Positions 40,026 through 49,190 of a stretch of 64,000 bases of DNA are shown here, in pieces. The position numbers were made by a program, and so were the translations under genes. The first letter of the stretch is position 1. Every line of letters starts with the position of its first letter. The notes under the pieces are model-generated. The model made no database searches, was not told the DNA's origin, and saw only the letters and a list, made by a program, of their open reading frames with translations. The DNA is from an uncultured Sulfitobacter sp. (GTDB taxonomy: Bacteria > Pseudomonadota > Alphaproteobacteria > Rhodobacterales > Rhodobacteraceae). The stretch spans positions 1 through 64,000 of the forward strand of contig CANMXJ010000015.1 in NCBI GenBank assembly GCA_947501805.1, in the 5' to 3' direction.

Positions 40026-41009
40026 TTACTGGGCGATAATTGGTGTGGCCTTCAGACCAGCCTCTTTGGTGTCGACCCCGACGAACTTCGTGCCGTGTTC
40101 AAACCAGCTTTTGGGCGCAGGCGCACCCCAAAGCGTCTGGCGCTGCGGGTCTTTGAGATCCCATTTGATCGGTTCGTGATCGGGATCAAGTGTCTGATAA
40201 TCAGAACAATATATCTCGATACGGTGACCATCGGGGTCAAGTATATAGAGAAAGAATGCGTTTGAAATGCCGTGCCGCCCTGGCCCACGCTCGATGTTGT
40301 CGACGTAGCCCGTGGTCGCCATCAGATCGAGCAGATCAATGATATTAAGCGGTGTCGGCACCCAGAACGCCACATGGTGCAAGCGCGGTCCCGTGCCATT
40401 GGTAAACGCCATATCATGCACGCCCCCTTTGCGATGCATCCACGCCGCCCAGAGTTTCTTGCTTTCATCATCCTCGGTATATTCCGTCACGCGAAAGCCG
40501 ATGTCGTTGTAAAAAGCGACGGAGGCATCGACGTCGGGCGAGAAGCAATTGAAGTGGTCGATCCGCAGTGGTTTCACCCCGCGATACAGCGCGTATTTCT
40601 GGTGGATCGGCTCAAGCCTGTCCATCTTGTGATAAAATTCCAGCGGAATGCCGATATTGTCCGAGGTGAGTAAGGTGCGACCCTGATAGGGGCGCTCCAC
40701 CCATTCGGTTGGACGTCCTTTGGCTTTGAAACAGGCCTCAGCGCGGTCCAGATCGTCTTCGTCATAGGTTTTGAAACCCATCACTTCGACGGTGCCGGGT
40801 TGATCGGACTGTTGCAGGATAATGCAGTGATGTCCGCGCTCTTCCATGGCACGCAAGTAGACATACGTGTCGTCCTCGTCCGTGACCTGAAGGCCCAGAG
40901 TCTCGGTATAGAATTTGCGTGAAACGGCCAGATCAGCGACGTTCAGACACGTGTGGCTTAACCGGATGACATTGAAATCCGGGTACAGGTTGGGGGCGGG
41001 AACAGGCAT
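40026..41009 (-). CDS. hpaD: 3,4-dihydroxyphenylacetate 2,3-dioxygenase (VOC, type I extradiol)
   Basis: Two VOC modules; HHVAFWVPTPLNIIDLLDLMATTGYVDNIERGPGRHGISNAFFLYILDPDGHRIEIY. Confidence 0.88.
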   Translation of the reverse strand: MPVPAPNLYPDFNVIRLSHTCLNVADLAVSRKFYTETLGLQVTDEDDTYVYLRAMEERGHHCIILQQSDQPGTVEVMGFKTYDEDDLDRAEACFKAKGRPTEWVERPYQGRTLLTSDNIGIPLEFYHKMDRLEPIHQKYALYRGVKPLRIDHFNCFSPDVDASVAFYNDIGFRVTEYTEDDESKKLWAAWMHRKGGVHDMAFTNGTGPRLHHVAFWVPTPLNIIDLLDLMATTGYVDNIERGPGRHGISNAFFLYILDPDGHRIEIYCSDYQTLDPDHEPIKWDLKDPQRQTLWGAPAPKSWFEHGTKFVGVDTKEAGLKATPIIAQ

Positions 41010-41023
41010 CAGACTCTCCTATC

Positions 41024-42532
41024 TCACACGCCGAGGCGCGAAATTTTGTGGGCACCGGTAGCGAAACCGATGTGTTTTTGCTCCATGTAGAACTCAAAGC
41101 TCCAGTCACCGCCGTCGCGGCCAATGCCGCTTGCTTTGACGCCACCAAAGGGGGTTGGCAGGTGACGCACGTTTTCGGAATTGACCCAGATCATGCCCGC
41201 CTCAAGCTGGTCGGTAAAGCGTAAGGCACGGGTCAGATTGTTGGTCCAGACATAAGCGGTGAGGCCGTAATCAGTGTCGTTGGCGATCTCCAGCGCCTCC
41301 TCCTCTGTCGAGAACGGGATGGAGGTGAGGACAGGGCCAAAGATTTCTTCGCGCGCAATACGCATCTGGTTGGTGGCGCCAGTGAAAAGCGTCGGGCGCA
41401 CAAAGTAGCCTTCATCGCCCACTGTCACACCACCCGCAGCAACGGTTGCTTTGTCTTCTTTGGCGATGTCGAAATAGGAGGTCACTTTAGCAAAGTGTTC
41501 ATCCGATATCAGCGGGCCGATTTCCGTTTCTGGATCAAGCGGATGACCAACCTTGATGTTGTTCACGCGGGCGACCAGTTTGGCCTCAAAGTCTTCTTTG
41601 ATCGTGTCCTGCACCAGCAATCGCGAGGAAGACGTGCAGCGTTCGCCATTGATGGAATAGATCATAAAAATCACCGCATCCAAGGCACGTTCCAGATCAG
41701 CATCGTCAAACACAATGACGGGGTTCTTGCCACCCAACTCCAGATGCACGCGCTTCAGCGTATCCGCCCCCTGCTTGGTGATCATGCTGCCCGTGCGACT
41801 TTCACCGACGAAAGCGATGGCACGAATATCTTTATGCTCAGTCAGCGCTTTGCCTGCGTCTTCGCCGTAACCGTTGACCACGTTCAATACACCCGGCGGC
41901 AGGCCTGCTTCTTCGGCAATCTCAACCAGCAGACGGGCGGTTAATGGGGACGCTTCGGCAGGCTTGTGAACTACTGTACAACCGGCGGCTAAAGCGGGCG
42001 CGATCTTCCATGTGGACAACATAAATGGCGTGTTCCATGGCGTGATCACGCCAACCGGACCAATGGGTTTGCGGGTGGTGACATTCATCAAGGTGGCGGA
42101 CGGCAGGTTATGACCGTTGCGGGCTGAGGTCACTTGATCGGCAAAATAGCGGAAGTTTTCGGCCCCACGCAGCGCGGCTTTGGACATGAAACGCCATGCT
42201 TGGCCAGTGTCCCAACATTCGCATAGGGCAATTTCTTCCGCGCGGGCTTCGATGCCTTCGGCAACGCGGATCAGGATTTTCTTGCGCTCCAATGCAGGCA
42301 TGTCGCGCCAAGCGGGGAATGCGGCTTTGGCGGCTTTCGCAGCTGCATCAATTTCGGCAGAGGTACCAAGCGCCACGTGACAAATGTGGCTTTTATCCAC
42401 AGGCGACGTGGTTTCGAACGTCCCACCGCTGCCCGCAACGTCTTGCCCTGCAATCCGGTTCAGGATGCCGGTTTCGCGAAAGCGGACCAGATGGGGGCCC
42501 AGCTTGGCGATGTTCTCACTCAGAATGTTCAT
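41024..42532 (-). CDS. hpaE: 5-carboxymethyl-2-hydroxymuconate semialdehyde dehydrogenase
   Basis: ALDH family (LELGGKNPVIVFDDADLERALDA, INGERCTSSSRLL) in hpa operon. Confidence 0.9.
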   Translation of the reverse strand: MNILSENIAKLGPHLVRFRETGILNRIAGQDVAGSGGTFETTSPVDKSHICHVALGTSAEIDAAAKAAKAAFPAWRDMPALERKKILIRVAEGIEARAEEIALCECWDTGQAWRFMSKAALRGAENFRYFADQVTSARNGHNLPSATLMNVTTRKPIGPVGVITPWNTPFMLSTWKIAPALAAGCTVVHKPAEASPLTARLLVEIAEEAGLPPGVLNVVNGYGEDAGKALTEHKDIRAIAFVGESRTGSMITKQGADTLKRVHLELGGKNPVIVFDDADLERALDAVIFMIYSINGERCTSSSRLLVQDTIKEDFEAKLVARVNNIKVGHPLDPETEIGPLISDEHFAKVTSYFDIAKEDKATVAAGGVTVGDEGYFVRPTLFTGATNQMRIAREEIFGPVLTSIPFSTEEEALEIANDTDYGLTAYVWTNNLTRALRFTDQLEAGMIWVNSENVRHLPTPFGGVKASGIGRDGGDWSFEFYMEQKHIGFATGAHKISRLGV

Positions 42533-42541
42533 GGCATGTCC

Positions 42542-42919
42542 TTACATATGATCGCGGATGGTGCCGGTTTTGGGCGAAAGCTCAGGGTCGATGTCGCGCA
42601 TCTCGAACGACAGGGCGATGGGCTGGCGGGCCATGACAGGCGCAACAAAATCGCGGGCAATGGTAAACAACGCTTCGGTTGCCGCCTTCTTCGCGTCCTT
42701 CTTGCGCCCTGCACGCAGCCGCACAGAAATGTCGATATAACCATGCGCCGGATTGCCATCCGCGATGCTGTAGTGCGGCGCTGGGATTGCCCGCACGCGC
42801 AGACCCGCGGTGGGGAAGACGTCCATTTCGCTTGCCGCTTGGCGCAGCGCATTGCACAGGCCCGCTATATCAACGGCGTCTTCGAGGTTGGCAGAGTAGT
42901 CGATCACAAAATGCGGCAT
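42542..42919 (-). CDS. hpaF: 5-carboxymethyl-2-hydroxymuconate isomerase
   Basis: MPHFVIDYSANLEDAVDIAGLCNAL N-terminus (CHMI, tautomerase-like Pro). Confidence 0.88.
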   Translation of the reverse strand: MPHFVIDYSANLEDAVDIAGLCNALRQAASEMDVFPTAGLRVRAIPAPHYSIADGNPAHGYIDISVRLRAGRKKDAKKAATEALFTIARDFVAPVMARQPIALSFEMRDIDPELSPKTGTIRDHM

Positions 42920-42924
42920 GAGTT

Positions 42925-42940
42925 ACTTACCATGTTAAGT
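42925..42940. promoter_or_regulatory. Inverted repeat in hpaF/hpaR divergent promoter (candidate HpaR operator)
   Basis: ACTTA-CCATGT-TAAGT. Confidence 0.35.
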
Positions 42941-43019
42941 TAATACCAGAAATCATCCCAAGCCCCCTCATGTCAAGAATTTTCCTTCACATGTGTACGA
43001 TCCTGCCTATAAGTCAGAC

Positions 43020-43487
43020 ATGACCAAACGCACGCCAACCGCCCAACTGCCCAACACGCAACGCTCTTTGCCGATTGCGCTGATCCGTGCGCGTGAAAAG
43101 GTCATGGCCCCGATCCGAGAGATGTTATCAGAGACCGGCATCACCGAACAGCAATGGCGGGTCTTGCGGGTGTTGTCAGAGCATGATGCGCTCGATGCAA
43201 CCGAACTGGCGGAGCGTGCCAGCCTGCATCAACCCAGCCTGACACGCATCTTGCGGACATTGAGCGAACGGAGCTTCATTGCCCGCACGCAGGACAAAGA
43301 AGATCGTCGCCGTCAGGTGGTGGTGCTGACCGAAGCCGGACAGCGCGTAATCTCCGACAACCTTGCGCAGGCCACGCGGATATCAGTGGCCCTGCGCGGT
43401 GCTTTGGGTGAGGCCGAATTTGAGCGGTTGCTGGATCTGCTGGCGGTGCTCGATGACTTCAAGTTCGAGGATGTTCAGGAAATATAG
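43020..43487 (+). CDS. hpaR: Homoprotocatechuate degradation regulator HpaR (MarR family)
   Basis: MarR wHTH LAERASLHQPSLTRILRTLSERSFIARTQDKEDRRRQVVVLTEAG; divergent from hpa operon. Confidence 0.88.
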   Translation: MTKRTPTAQLPNTQRSLPIALIRAREKVMAPIREMLSETGITEQQWRVLRVLSEHDALDATELAERASLHQPSLTRILRTLSERSFIARTQDKEDRRRQVVVLTEAGQRVISDNLAQATRISVALRGALGEAEFERLLDLLAVLDDFKFEDVQEI

Positions 43488-43508
43488 GCCAAGCGCAGCG
43501 CCATCGCG

Positions 43509-45191
43509 TCAGGATGCGGCATCATCATCCTTATGAAGCTGACGAGCAGGGCCACAGTATTTTTCGGTCAATTCATCAGGGACTTCGCTACCATCATACA
43601 TGAACGGCAGGATGCCTTTTCGTATGGTTTTGCCGCGCATGTTGATGATATCATTTTCCGACTTTGTCACCCGCTGCGACATCCGCCTGCCCCATTGCGC
43701 CAGCATGGCATACATCCGGTCCAGCACTTCACCATGCCCGTCGCCCTTGGCGAGGTCGTGGAATTCATCCGGATCGGTCTGCAAATCAAACAGCATCGGA
43801 CGGAATCCCCCTTCGGCGTGCATCATTTTGTAACGACCATCAAAGACCATAAACAGCCGCGCATCGCGGGGTTTCAGGCCCAGATTGACGGCCTGCGGAG
43901 TGGCGGAATAGTCGTATTCACTGATGGCAAACTCGCGCCATTCCGGCGTTTCACCGCGTAGCCACGGCAACAACGAGCGCCCTTCGATGATGTGATCCGG
44001 CACCTCGCCACCTGCAGCCTCGACAAAGGTTGCAGCCAGATCAATGCTTTCTACCAAAGCGGCACAGGTGGTGCCACGGGTACTGTCCGCATCCTTGCGC
44101 GGGTCATAAATGATCATCGGCACTTTCACGGATTGTTCGTGGAACAGGTCTTTTTCGCCTAGCCAGTGATCGCCCAGATAATCGCCGTGATCCGCTGTAA
44201 GGACGATCATCGTATCCTTCAGCGTATCGGTTGCTTCAAGATGGCCCAACAACCGGCCAAGTTGATCATCACATTGTTTGATCAGGCCCATATAGGCGGG
44301 AATAACCTTCTCGCGCACCTCGTCACGCTGGAATGCCTGCGCAACCTTGTTCTGCATGTAGGCACCAAAAACCGGATGGGGATCATCCTGTTCCACCGAA
44401 TGTCGTGTCGCGGCGGGAACGTGGTTCTTGCCATACATATCATGATAGGGCGCGGGTACGATGTAGGGCCAGTGCGGCTTGATATAGCTGACATGCGCGC
44501 ACCACGGGCCTTTGGCCTGATCCATAAACGCAATTGTTTCCGAGGTCAGCCAAGGTGTTTCGCTGTCTTCCTCGCGGATATTCGCGGGCTTGTCGGCATT
44601 GCGAAACATCCAGCCCGACGCGATCTGGTCGTCGCTGATACCGGCGTTGGCGTAATCGGCCCACGGATTCTCGCCATCATAGCCTTTGGATTTCAGGTAT
44701 TCGTTATAGGGTGATCGTTTCTCGTCATAATACCCGTCAGGTCCGTATGCCCAAAGACCGTCATCCCTGATCCAGCTGTCAAAGCCACATTCAGCCTGTC
44801 GCGCCCCGATCATGGTATCGGGCGCAAGGCCTAGCCGCTCCATCCCCGCAGCGTCCGCTTTCATATGGGTTTTGCCAATCAGCCAGCAATCCATTCCGAC
44901 CTTGCGCAGATGATCGCCCAAGGTCTGTTCGCCAACGCGCAAAGGAAAACCGTTCCATTGCGCCCCGTGGCTGGAGGCATAGCGGCCCGTGTAATAGCAC
45001 ATCCGGCTGGCCCCGCAGATCGGAGACTGCACATAGGCGTTGGTAAACCGCACACCCATTTGCGCCACGCGGTCAAAGTTCGGCGTGTCGAGATGCGGAT
45101 GACCTGCGCAACTGAGATAATCAAACCGCAGCTGGTCATACATGATAAACAGAATATTCAAATCGGGTCTCCCTTGATCTGCAGTATGCAC
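43509..45191 (-). CDS. Sulfatase-family hydrolase
   Basis: NILFIMYDQLRFDYLSCAGHPHLDTPNFDRVAQMG; SPICGASRMCYYTGRY; LTADHGDYLGDHWLGEKD. Confidence 0.9.
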   Translation of the reverse strand: MHTADQGRPDLNILFIMYDQLRFDYLSCAGHPHLDTPNFDRVAQMGVRFTNAYVQSPICGASRMCYYTGRYASSHGAQWNGFPLRVGEQTLGDHLRKVGMDCWLIGKTHMKADAAGMERLGLAPDTMIGARQAECGFDSWIRDDGLWAYGPDGYYDEKRSPYNEYLKSKGYDGENPWADYANAGISDDQIASGWMFRNADKPANIREEDSETPWLTSETIAFMDQAKGPWCAHVSYIKPHWPYIVPAPYHDMYGKNHVPAATRHSVEQDDPHPVFGAYMQNKVAQAFQRDEVREKVIPAYMGLIKQCDDQLGRLLGHLEATDTLKDTMIVLTADHGDYLGDHWLGEKDLFHEQSVKVPMIIYDPRKDADSTRGTTCAALVESIDLAATFVEAAGGEVPDHIIEGRSLLPWLRGETPEWREFAISEYDYSATPQAVNLGLKPRDARLFMVFDGRYKMMHAEGGFRPMLFDLQTDPDEFHDLAKGDGHGEVLDRMYAMLAQWGRRMSQRVTKSENDIINMRGKTIRKGILPFMYDGSEVPDELTEKYCGPARQLHKDDDAAS

Positions 45192-45366
45192 AACCGGTCA
45201 TTCGACTTCTAGCGATTGCTTGCAATGGAATCGCGAACGTATCGCAGTGGCTCACTGACAGTGATGTACCACCCGATTATCCGAACGGCCCACGCCCATC
45301 CCGACATTGCCAGCCACAGACGAATATGAAAGGTGTGGCGCAGTTATCCGGGGCTGGACCATAGCG

Positions 45367-46533
45367 ATGAAAATAGCAGTTTTTGGCATTGGCTATGTAG
45401 GGCTATCCAACGCAGCCCTTCTGGCCCAGCACAATACCGTTGTCGCGGTTGACCTGTCCGCAGACCGCGTAGCCCAGATCAATGCGCGCACCTCACCGAT
45501 CGAAGAAGTCGCCCTTTCCAAATGGCTCGCCGAGCGCAATTTACACCTAAGCGCGACCACCGACGCCGTTGCAGCCTGCGAGGGGGCGGAATTTGTCATT
45601 GTCGCAACGCCAACGGACTACGATCCCAAGACGGATTTCTTTGATACGTCGTCTGTTGAACAGGTTTTGACCCTTGCCCACAAGGCCAACCCGTCAGCCA
45701 CGCTGGTGGTGAAGTCGACCGTACCGGTAGGCTTTGTGCGCCGGATCCGTGCAGCTATGGCCACTGAAAACATCTTTTTCTGCCCCGAGTTCCTGCGCGA
45801 AGGACAAGCATTATATGACAACTTGAACCCCTCAAGGATTGTTGTCGGGGCGGACACCGAAGCCGCGCACAGGTTTGCGCAATTGATGGCGGACGGAGCG
45901 CAAGCAAGCAACATCCCACTGCTGTTCACCGGCCCCGAAGAAGCGGAATCCATCAAACTTTTCGCCAATACTTACCTCGCCATGCGGGTCGCGTTTTTTA
46001 ACGAACTCGACAGTTACGCGCTGGCGCAAGGCATGGACACACGTCAGATCATTGACGGCATCGGCCTCGACCCGCGCATTGGCACGCATTACAACAATCC
46101 GTCTTTTGGCTATGGTGGCTATTGCTTGCCCAAAGACACCAAGCAGTTGCTCGCCAACTTCTCGGATGTACCCCAAAACCTGATGCGCGCTGTCGTACAG
46201 GCAAACCGGACGCGGCAAGGGTTTATCGCATCACAGGTGATCGATATGGCCCCCAAGACTGTCGGCATTCATCGTCTGGCGATGAAAGAAGGGTCCGACA
46301 ACTTCCGCCAGACCTCTGTTCAGGGCGTGATCCGCGAAATTCGTGATGCGGGTATTCGGGTCGTGGTCTACGAACCTGCACTGGACAAAAAGAAGTTTAT
46401 GCAATGCGAGGTTGTGAATGATCTGGCGGCGTTCAAGGAGCAGAGCGACATCATCGTCGCCAACCGCGCCTCTGACGATTTGGATGATGTTGCTGACAAG
46501 GTGTTCACCCGCGACATTTTCGGGGTTAGCTGA
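45367..46533 (+). CDS. ugd: UDP-glucose 6-dehydrogenase / nucleotide-sugar dehydrogenase
   Basis: MKIAVFGIGYVGLSNAALLAQ; CPEFLREGQALYDNLNPSRIVVG; GYGGYCLPKDTKQL. Confidence 0.92.
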   Translation: MKIAVFGIGYVGLSNAALLAQHNTVVAVDLSADRVAQINARTSPIEEVALSKWLAERNLHLSATTDAVAACEGAEFVIVATPTDYDPKTDFFDTSSVEQVLTLAHKANPSATLVVKSTVPVGFVRRIRAAMATENIFFCPEFLREGQALYDNLNPSRIVVGADTEAAHRFAQLMADGAQASNIPLLFTGPEEAESIKLFANTYLAMRVAFFNELDSYALAQGMDTRQIIDGIGLDPRIGTHYNNPSFGYGGYCLPKDTKQLLANFSDVPQNLMRAVVQANRTRQGFIASQVIDMAPKTVGIHRLAMKEGSDNFRQTSVQGVIREIRDAGIRVVVYEPALDKKKFMQCEVVNDLAAFKEQSDIIVANRASDDLDDVADKVFTRDIFGVS

Positions 46534-46625
46534 TCCGGCCCACCCCCTTGCAAAAGGTGCCGACTATCCGAACGGCACTCAAGAATTTACGGGCGAAACA
46601 GGCGATGATGCACCTCAGTCAAAAT

Positions 46626-47546
46626 TCAGACAGCATGTTTTGCAGCCACATGTGCACCAATCAACTCTTTGTAGAGAGCCTGAATACGTTTTGTGACCGC
46701 ACGATCACCATTGCCAATCGACTTGCCGTCAATTTCGGCCACAGGCGTCTGCGCCCCGAATGTCCCCGTCAGGAACGCCTCGTCCGCGCCGTAGGTTTCA
46801 TATAGCGAAAAATTCTTTTCAAATACGGGAATTCCATCCGCGCGGCACAGGTCGATCACCTTTTGGCGTGTCACACCGTTCATGCAGTAATCCCCCGTCG
46901 AGGTCCAAACTTCGCCGCGCCGCACGATGAAAAAGTTGCAAGCGTTGGTGGTATTCACAAATCCGAGTGGGTCCAGCATCAGCCCCTCATCGGCACCCGC
47001 TGCTTCGGCCTGCAAACACGCGATGATACAGTTCAGTTTGGAATGACTGTTCAGCTTGGGGTCTTGCGCCATCGGCAGCCCGCGCACTTGCGGCACACTG
47101 GCCAGCCGGATGCCCGCTGATTGCAGGCGGTCGACCGGTTTGGAATGCTCCATAATGATAACCAGCGTTGGTCCAGACGTGCTGAGTTGTGGATGCTGAA
47201 AAGGCTTGTCCTTGATCCCGCGCGTCAGCATCAGCCGGCAATGCACATCATCGGTCATCCCGTTGGCTTCAGCCGTTAGGCGCATGGCTTGCGCAATACC
47301 CGCCTTATCCATGCCAACGTCTAGCGAAATCGTTTTGCAGGAGTTGAAAAACCGATCCATATGCTCGTCAAAGAACGCCCAGACCCCGTTATACAGCCGC
47401 ATGCCTTCCCAGATGCCATCGCCCAGCATAAACCCGCTGTCATAGACGGAGACCTTTGCTGCGTCACGGTGCACGATATCACCGTTTACGTAGATCTTGA
47501 TGTCGCGGTTGCGGATATCTTCGTCCGCCTCATGGGTCGTACTCAT
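46626..47546 (-). CDS. Class IV aminotransferase (D-amino acid/branched-chain type)
   Basis: DSGFMLGDGIWEGMRLYNG, KLNCIIACLQAEAAGADEGLMLDPLGFVNTTNACNFFIVR; start re-assigned. Confidence 0.9.
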   Translation of the reverse strand: MSTTHEADEDIRNRDIKIYVNGDIVHRDAAKVSVYDSGFMLGDGIWEGMRLYNGVWAFFDEHMDRFFNSCKTISLDVGMDKAGIAQAMRLTAEANGMTDDVHCRLMLTRGIKDKPFQHPQLSTSGPTLVIIMEHSKPVDRLQSAGIRLASVPQVRGLPMAQDPKLNSHSKLNCIIACLQAEAAGADEGLMLDPLGFVNTTNACNFFIVRRGEVWTSTGDYCMNGVTRQKVIDLCRADGIPVFEKNFSLYETYGADEAFLTGTFGAQTPVAEIDGKSIGNGDRAVTKRIQALYKELIGAHVAAKHAV

Positions 47547-47568
47547 TCTTGTCTCCTTGTTCGGCGGT

Positions 47569-48363
47569 TCAAACCCGCCAGCGCAAAACGCGCCGTTCAA
47601 TTGCGGCAATGCCAGCCGAGACCACAACACCCATCACAGACAGGATCACGACACCCGCAAACAAGCGCTCCAGATCATACAGGCTGCCAGCTTGCAAAAT
47701 ATAGGCACCAATCCCGTATTCCGCACCCAGCATTTCCGCCGCCACCAGCAGAATAATTGCAATCGTCAAGGAAATGCGTAGCCCTGACAGGATACCGGGC
47801 ATTGCACCGGGCAGCACGATCTTGGTCACAATCGAACGCCAGTTCAGGCCAAAACTTTGTCCCATGCGGATCAACGTGCGATCGACGTTATCAACGGCGG
47901 CGTAGGTCGCGACCACCGTGGGCGTGAAGGTGCCAAATGCAATGAGGGCATATTTGCTCATCTCGTCGATGCCAAACCAGATCACGAATAGCGGCAGCAG
48001 CGCGATTTTGGGAATGGGGAAAATGGCGGCAACAAGCGGCACAAGGCCTGCACGCACCAGTGAAAACAGACCGATTAGAACGCCGATTGTAATGCCAAGG
48101 GTCGCGCCCATGGTCGCGCCGATCAAAAGGCGGCTGAGCGACGGAACCAGATGTTTGAACAGCAGTCCCGATTGGTAGAGTTCCTGAAACGTCAACAACA
48201 CGTCAGTTGGGCGGGGCAACGTCAGCGCACTGATAAAACCTGTCCGTGTCCCCCATTCGGCGAACAACAACAGGACAATGAAGACCAACAGCCCGACGCC
48301 ACGTTTGCGCGTCGCAACAAAACCACCGCCACGAAAAGGTACGTTCCGGACCGGATCAGACAT
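47569..48363 (-). CDS. ABC transporter permease (TauC/SsuC-like)
   Basis: BPD permease, ALIAFGTFTPTVVATYAAVDNVDRTLIRMGQSFGLNWRSIVTKIVLPGAMPGILSGLRIS. Confidence 0.9.
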   Translation of the reverse strand: MSDPVRNVPFRGGGFVATRKRGVGLLVFIVLLLFAEWGTRTGFISALTLPRPTDVLLTFQELYQSGLLFKHLVPSLSRLLIGATMGATLGITIGVLIGLFSLVRAGLVPLVAAIFPIPKIALLPLFVIWFGIDEMSKYALIAFGTFTPTVVATYAAVDNVDRTLIRMGQSFGLNWRSIVTKIVLPGAMPGILSGLRISLTIAIILLVAAEMLGAEYGIGAYILQAGSLYDLERLFAGVVILSVMGVVVSAGIAAIERRVLRWRV

Positions 48364-49123
48364 GCAGCAACTCCGCGTCCGCTGCTGCGGCTTCATCGCG
48401 CATCAGGCCCCACAGATGTTGCTGTTTCTGCTCCAAGGCCACGTCGCCATAGCTGCGCTCAGCCAATGGCGTGTCAATCTCCACCACTTCCCGAATTTGA
48501 CCGGGGCGGCGGGAAAGCACGACAATTTTGTGGCCCAATCGAACAGCTTCGGCGAGGTTATGCGTGACGTAAACAGCGGTAAACGGCTGACGTGTCCAAA
48601 GGCTGATCAGATCATCCATCAACAATTCGCGCGTTTGGCTGTCCAACGCAGAAAGGGGCTCATCCATCAGCATGACCGCGGGGTTAACAGCCAAAGCACG
48701 AGCAATGGCAACGCGCTGTTTCATGCCACCCGATAGCTGTTTGGGCAGTGCATCAGCAAACTCACTCAGCTTGGTGCGCATTAGAACATCACCAATGATA
48801 TCCTGTTTCTCCGCAGTCGAAAGGTTGTTATCTTCCAGCACCAAACTGACATTCCCCTGAACACTGCGCCAAGGCAGCAACGCAAAGTCCTGAAAGATGA
48901 ACGTCAAAGGGTTGAGGCAATCCGCAGGTGGCGCGCCAACTTGCAAGACACGTCCCGCGCCAGGTTTCTCCAACCCTCCCAACATCCGAAGCAGCGTAGA
49001 CTTGCCGCAACCGGACGGGCCGACAATGCACACAATCTGCCCTGACGCGATATCAAGACTGATATCGCGCAGCACCTCGGTCTTGCCGTAGCTGTGGCTT
49101 ACGCTGTCCAACTTCAAATCCAT
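48356..49123 (-). CDS. ABC transporter ATP-binding protein (TauB/SsuB-like)
   Basis: [42 protein letters not shown]. Confidence 0.93.
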   Translation of the reverse strand: MDLKLDSVSHSYGKTEVLRDISLDIASGQIVCIVGPSGCGKSTLLRMLGGLEKPGAGRVLQVGAPPADCLNPLTFIFQDFALLPWRSVQGNVSLVLEDNNLSTAEKQDIIGDVLMRTKLSEFADALPKQLSGGMKQRVAIARALAVNPAVMLMDEPLSALDSQTRELLMDDLISLWTRQPFTAVYVTHNLAEAVRLGHKIVVLSRRPGQIREVVEIDTPLAERSYGDVALEQKQQHLWGLMRDEAAAADAELLHV

Positions 49124-49144
49124 GGAGCGCCTTTCAAATAGCCA

Positions 49145-49169
49145 AAGGCCGGACGCAAGATCCGGCCTT
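49145..49169 (-). terminator. Hairpin after SBP gene
   Basis: aaggccgga/cgcaaga/tccggcctt perfect 9-bp stem. Confidence 0.65.
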
Positions 49170-49190
49170 CGCAGAAATCAGAGTCTGGGA

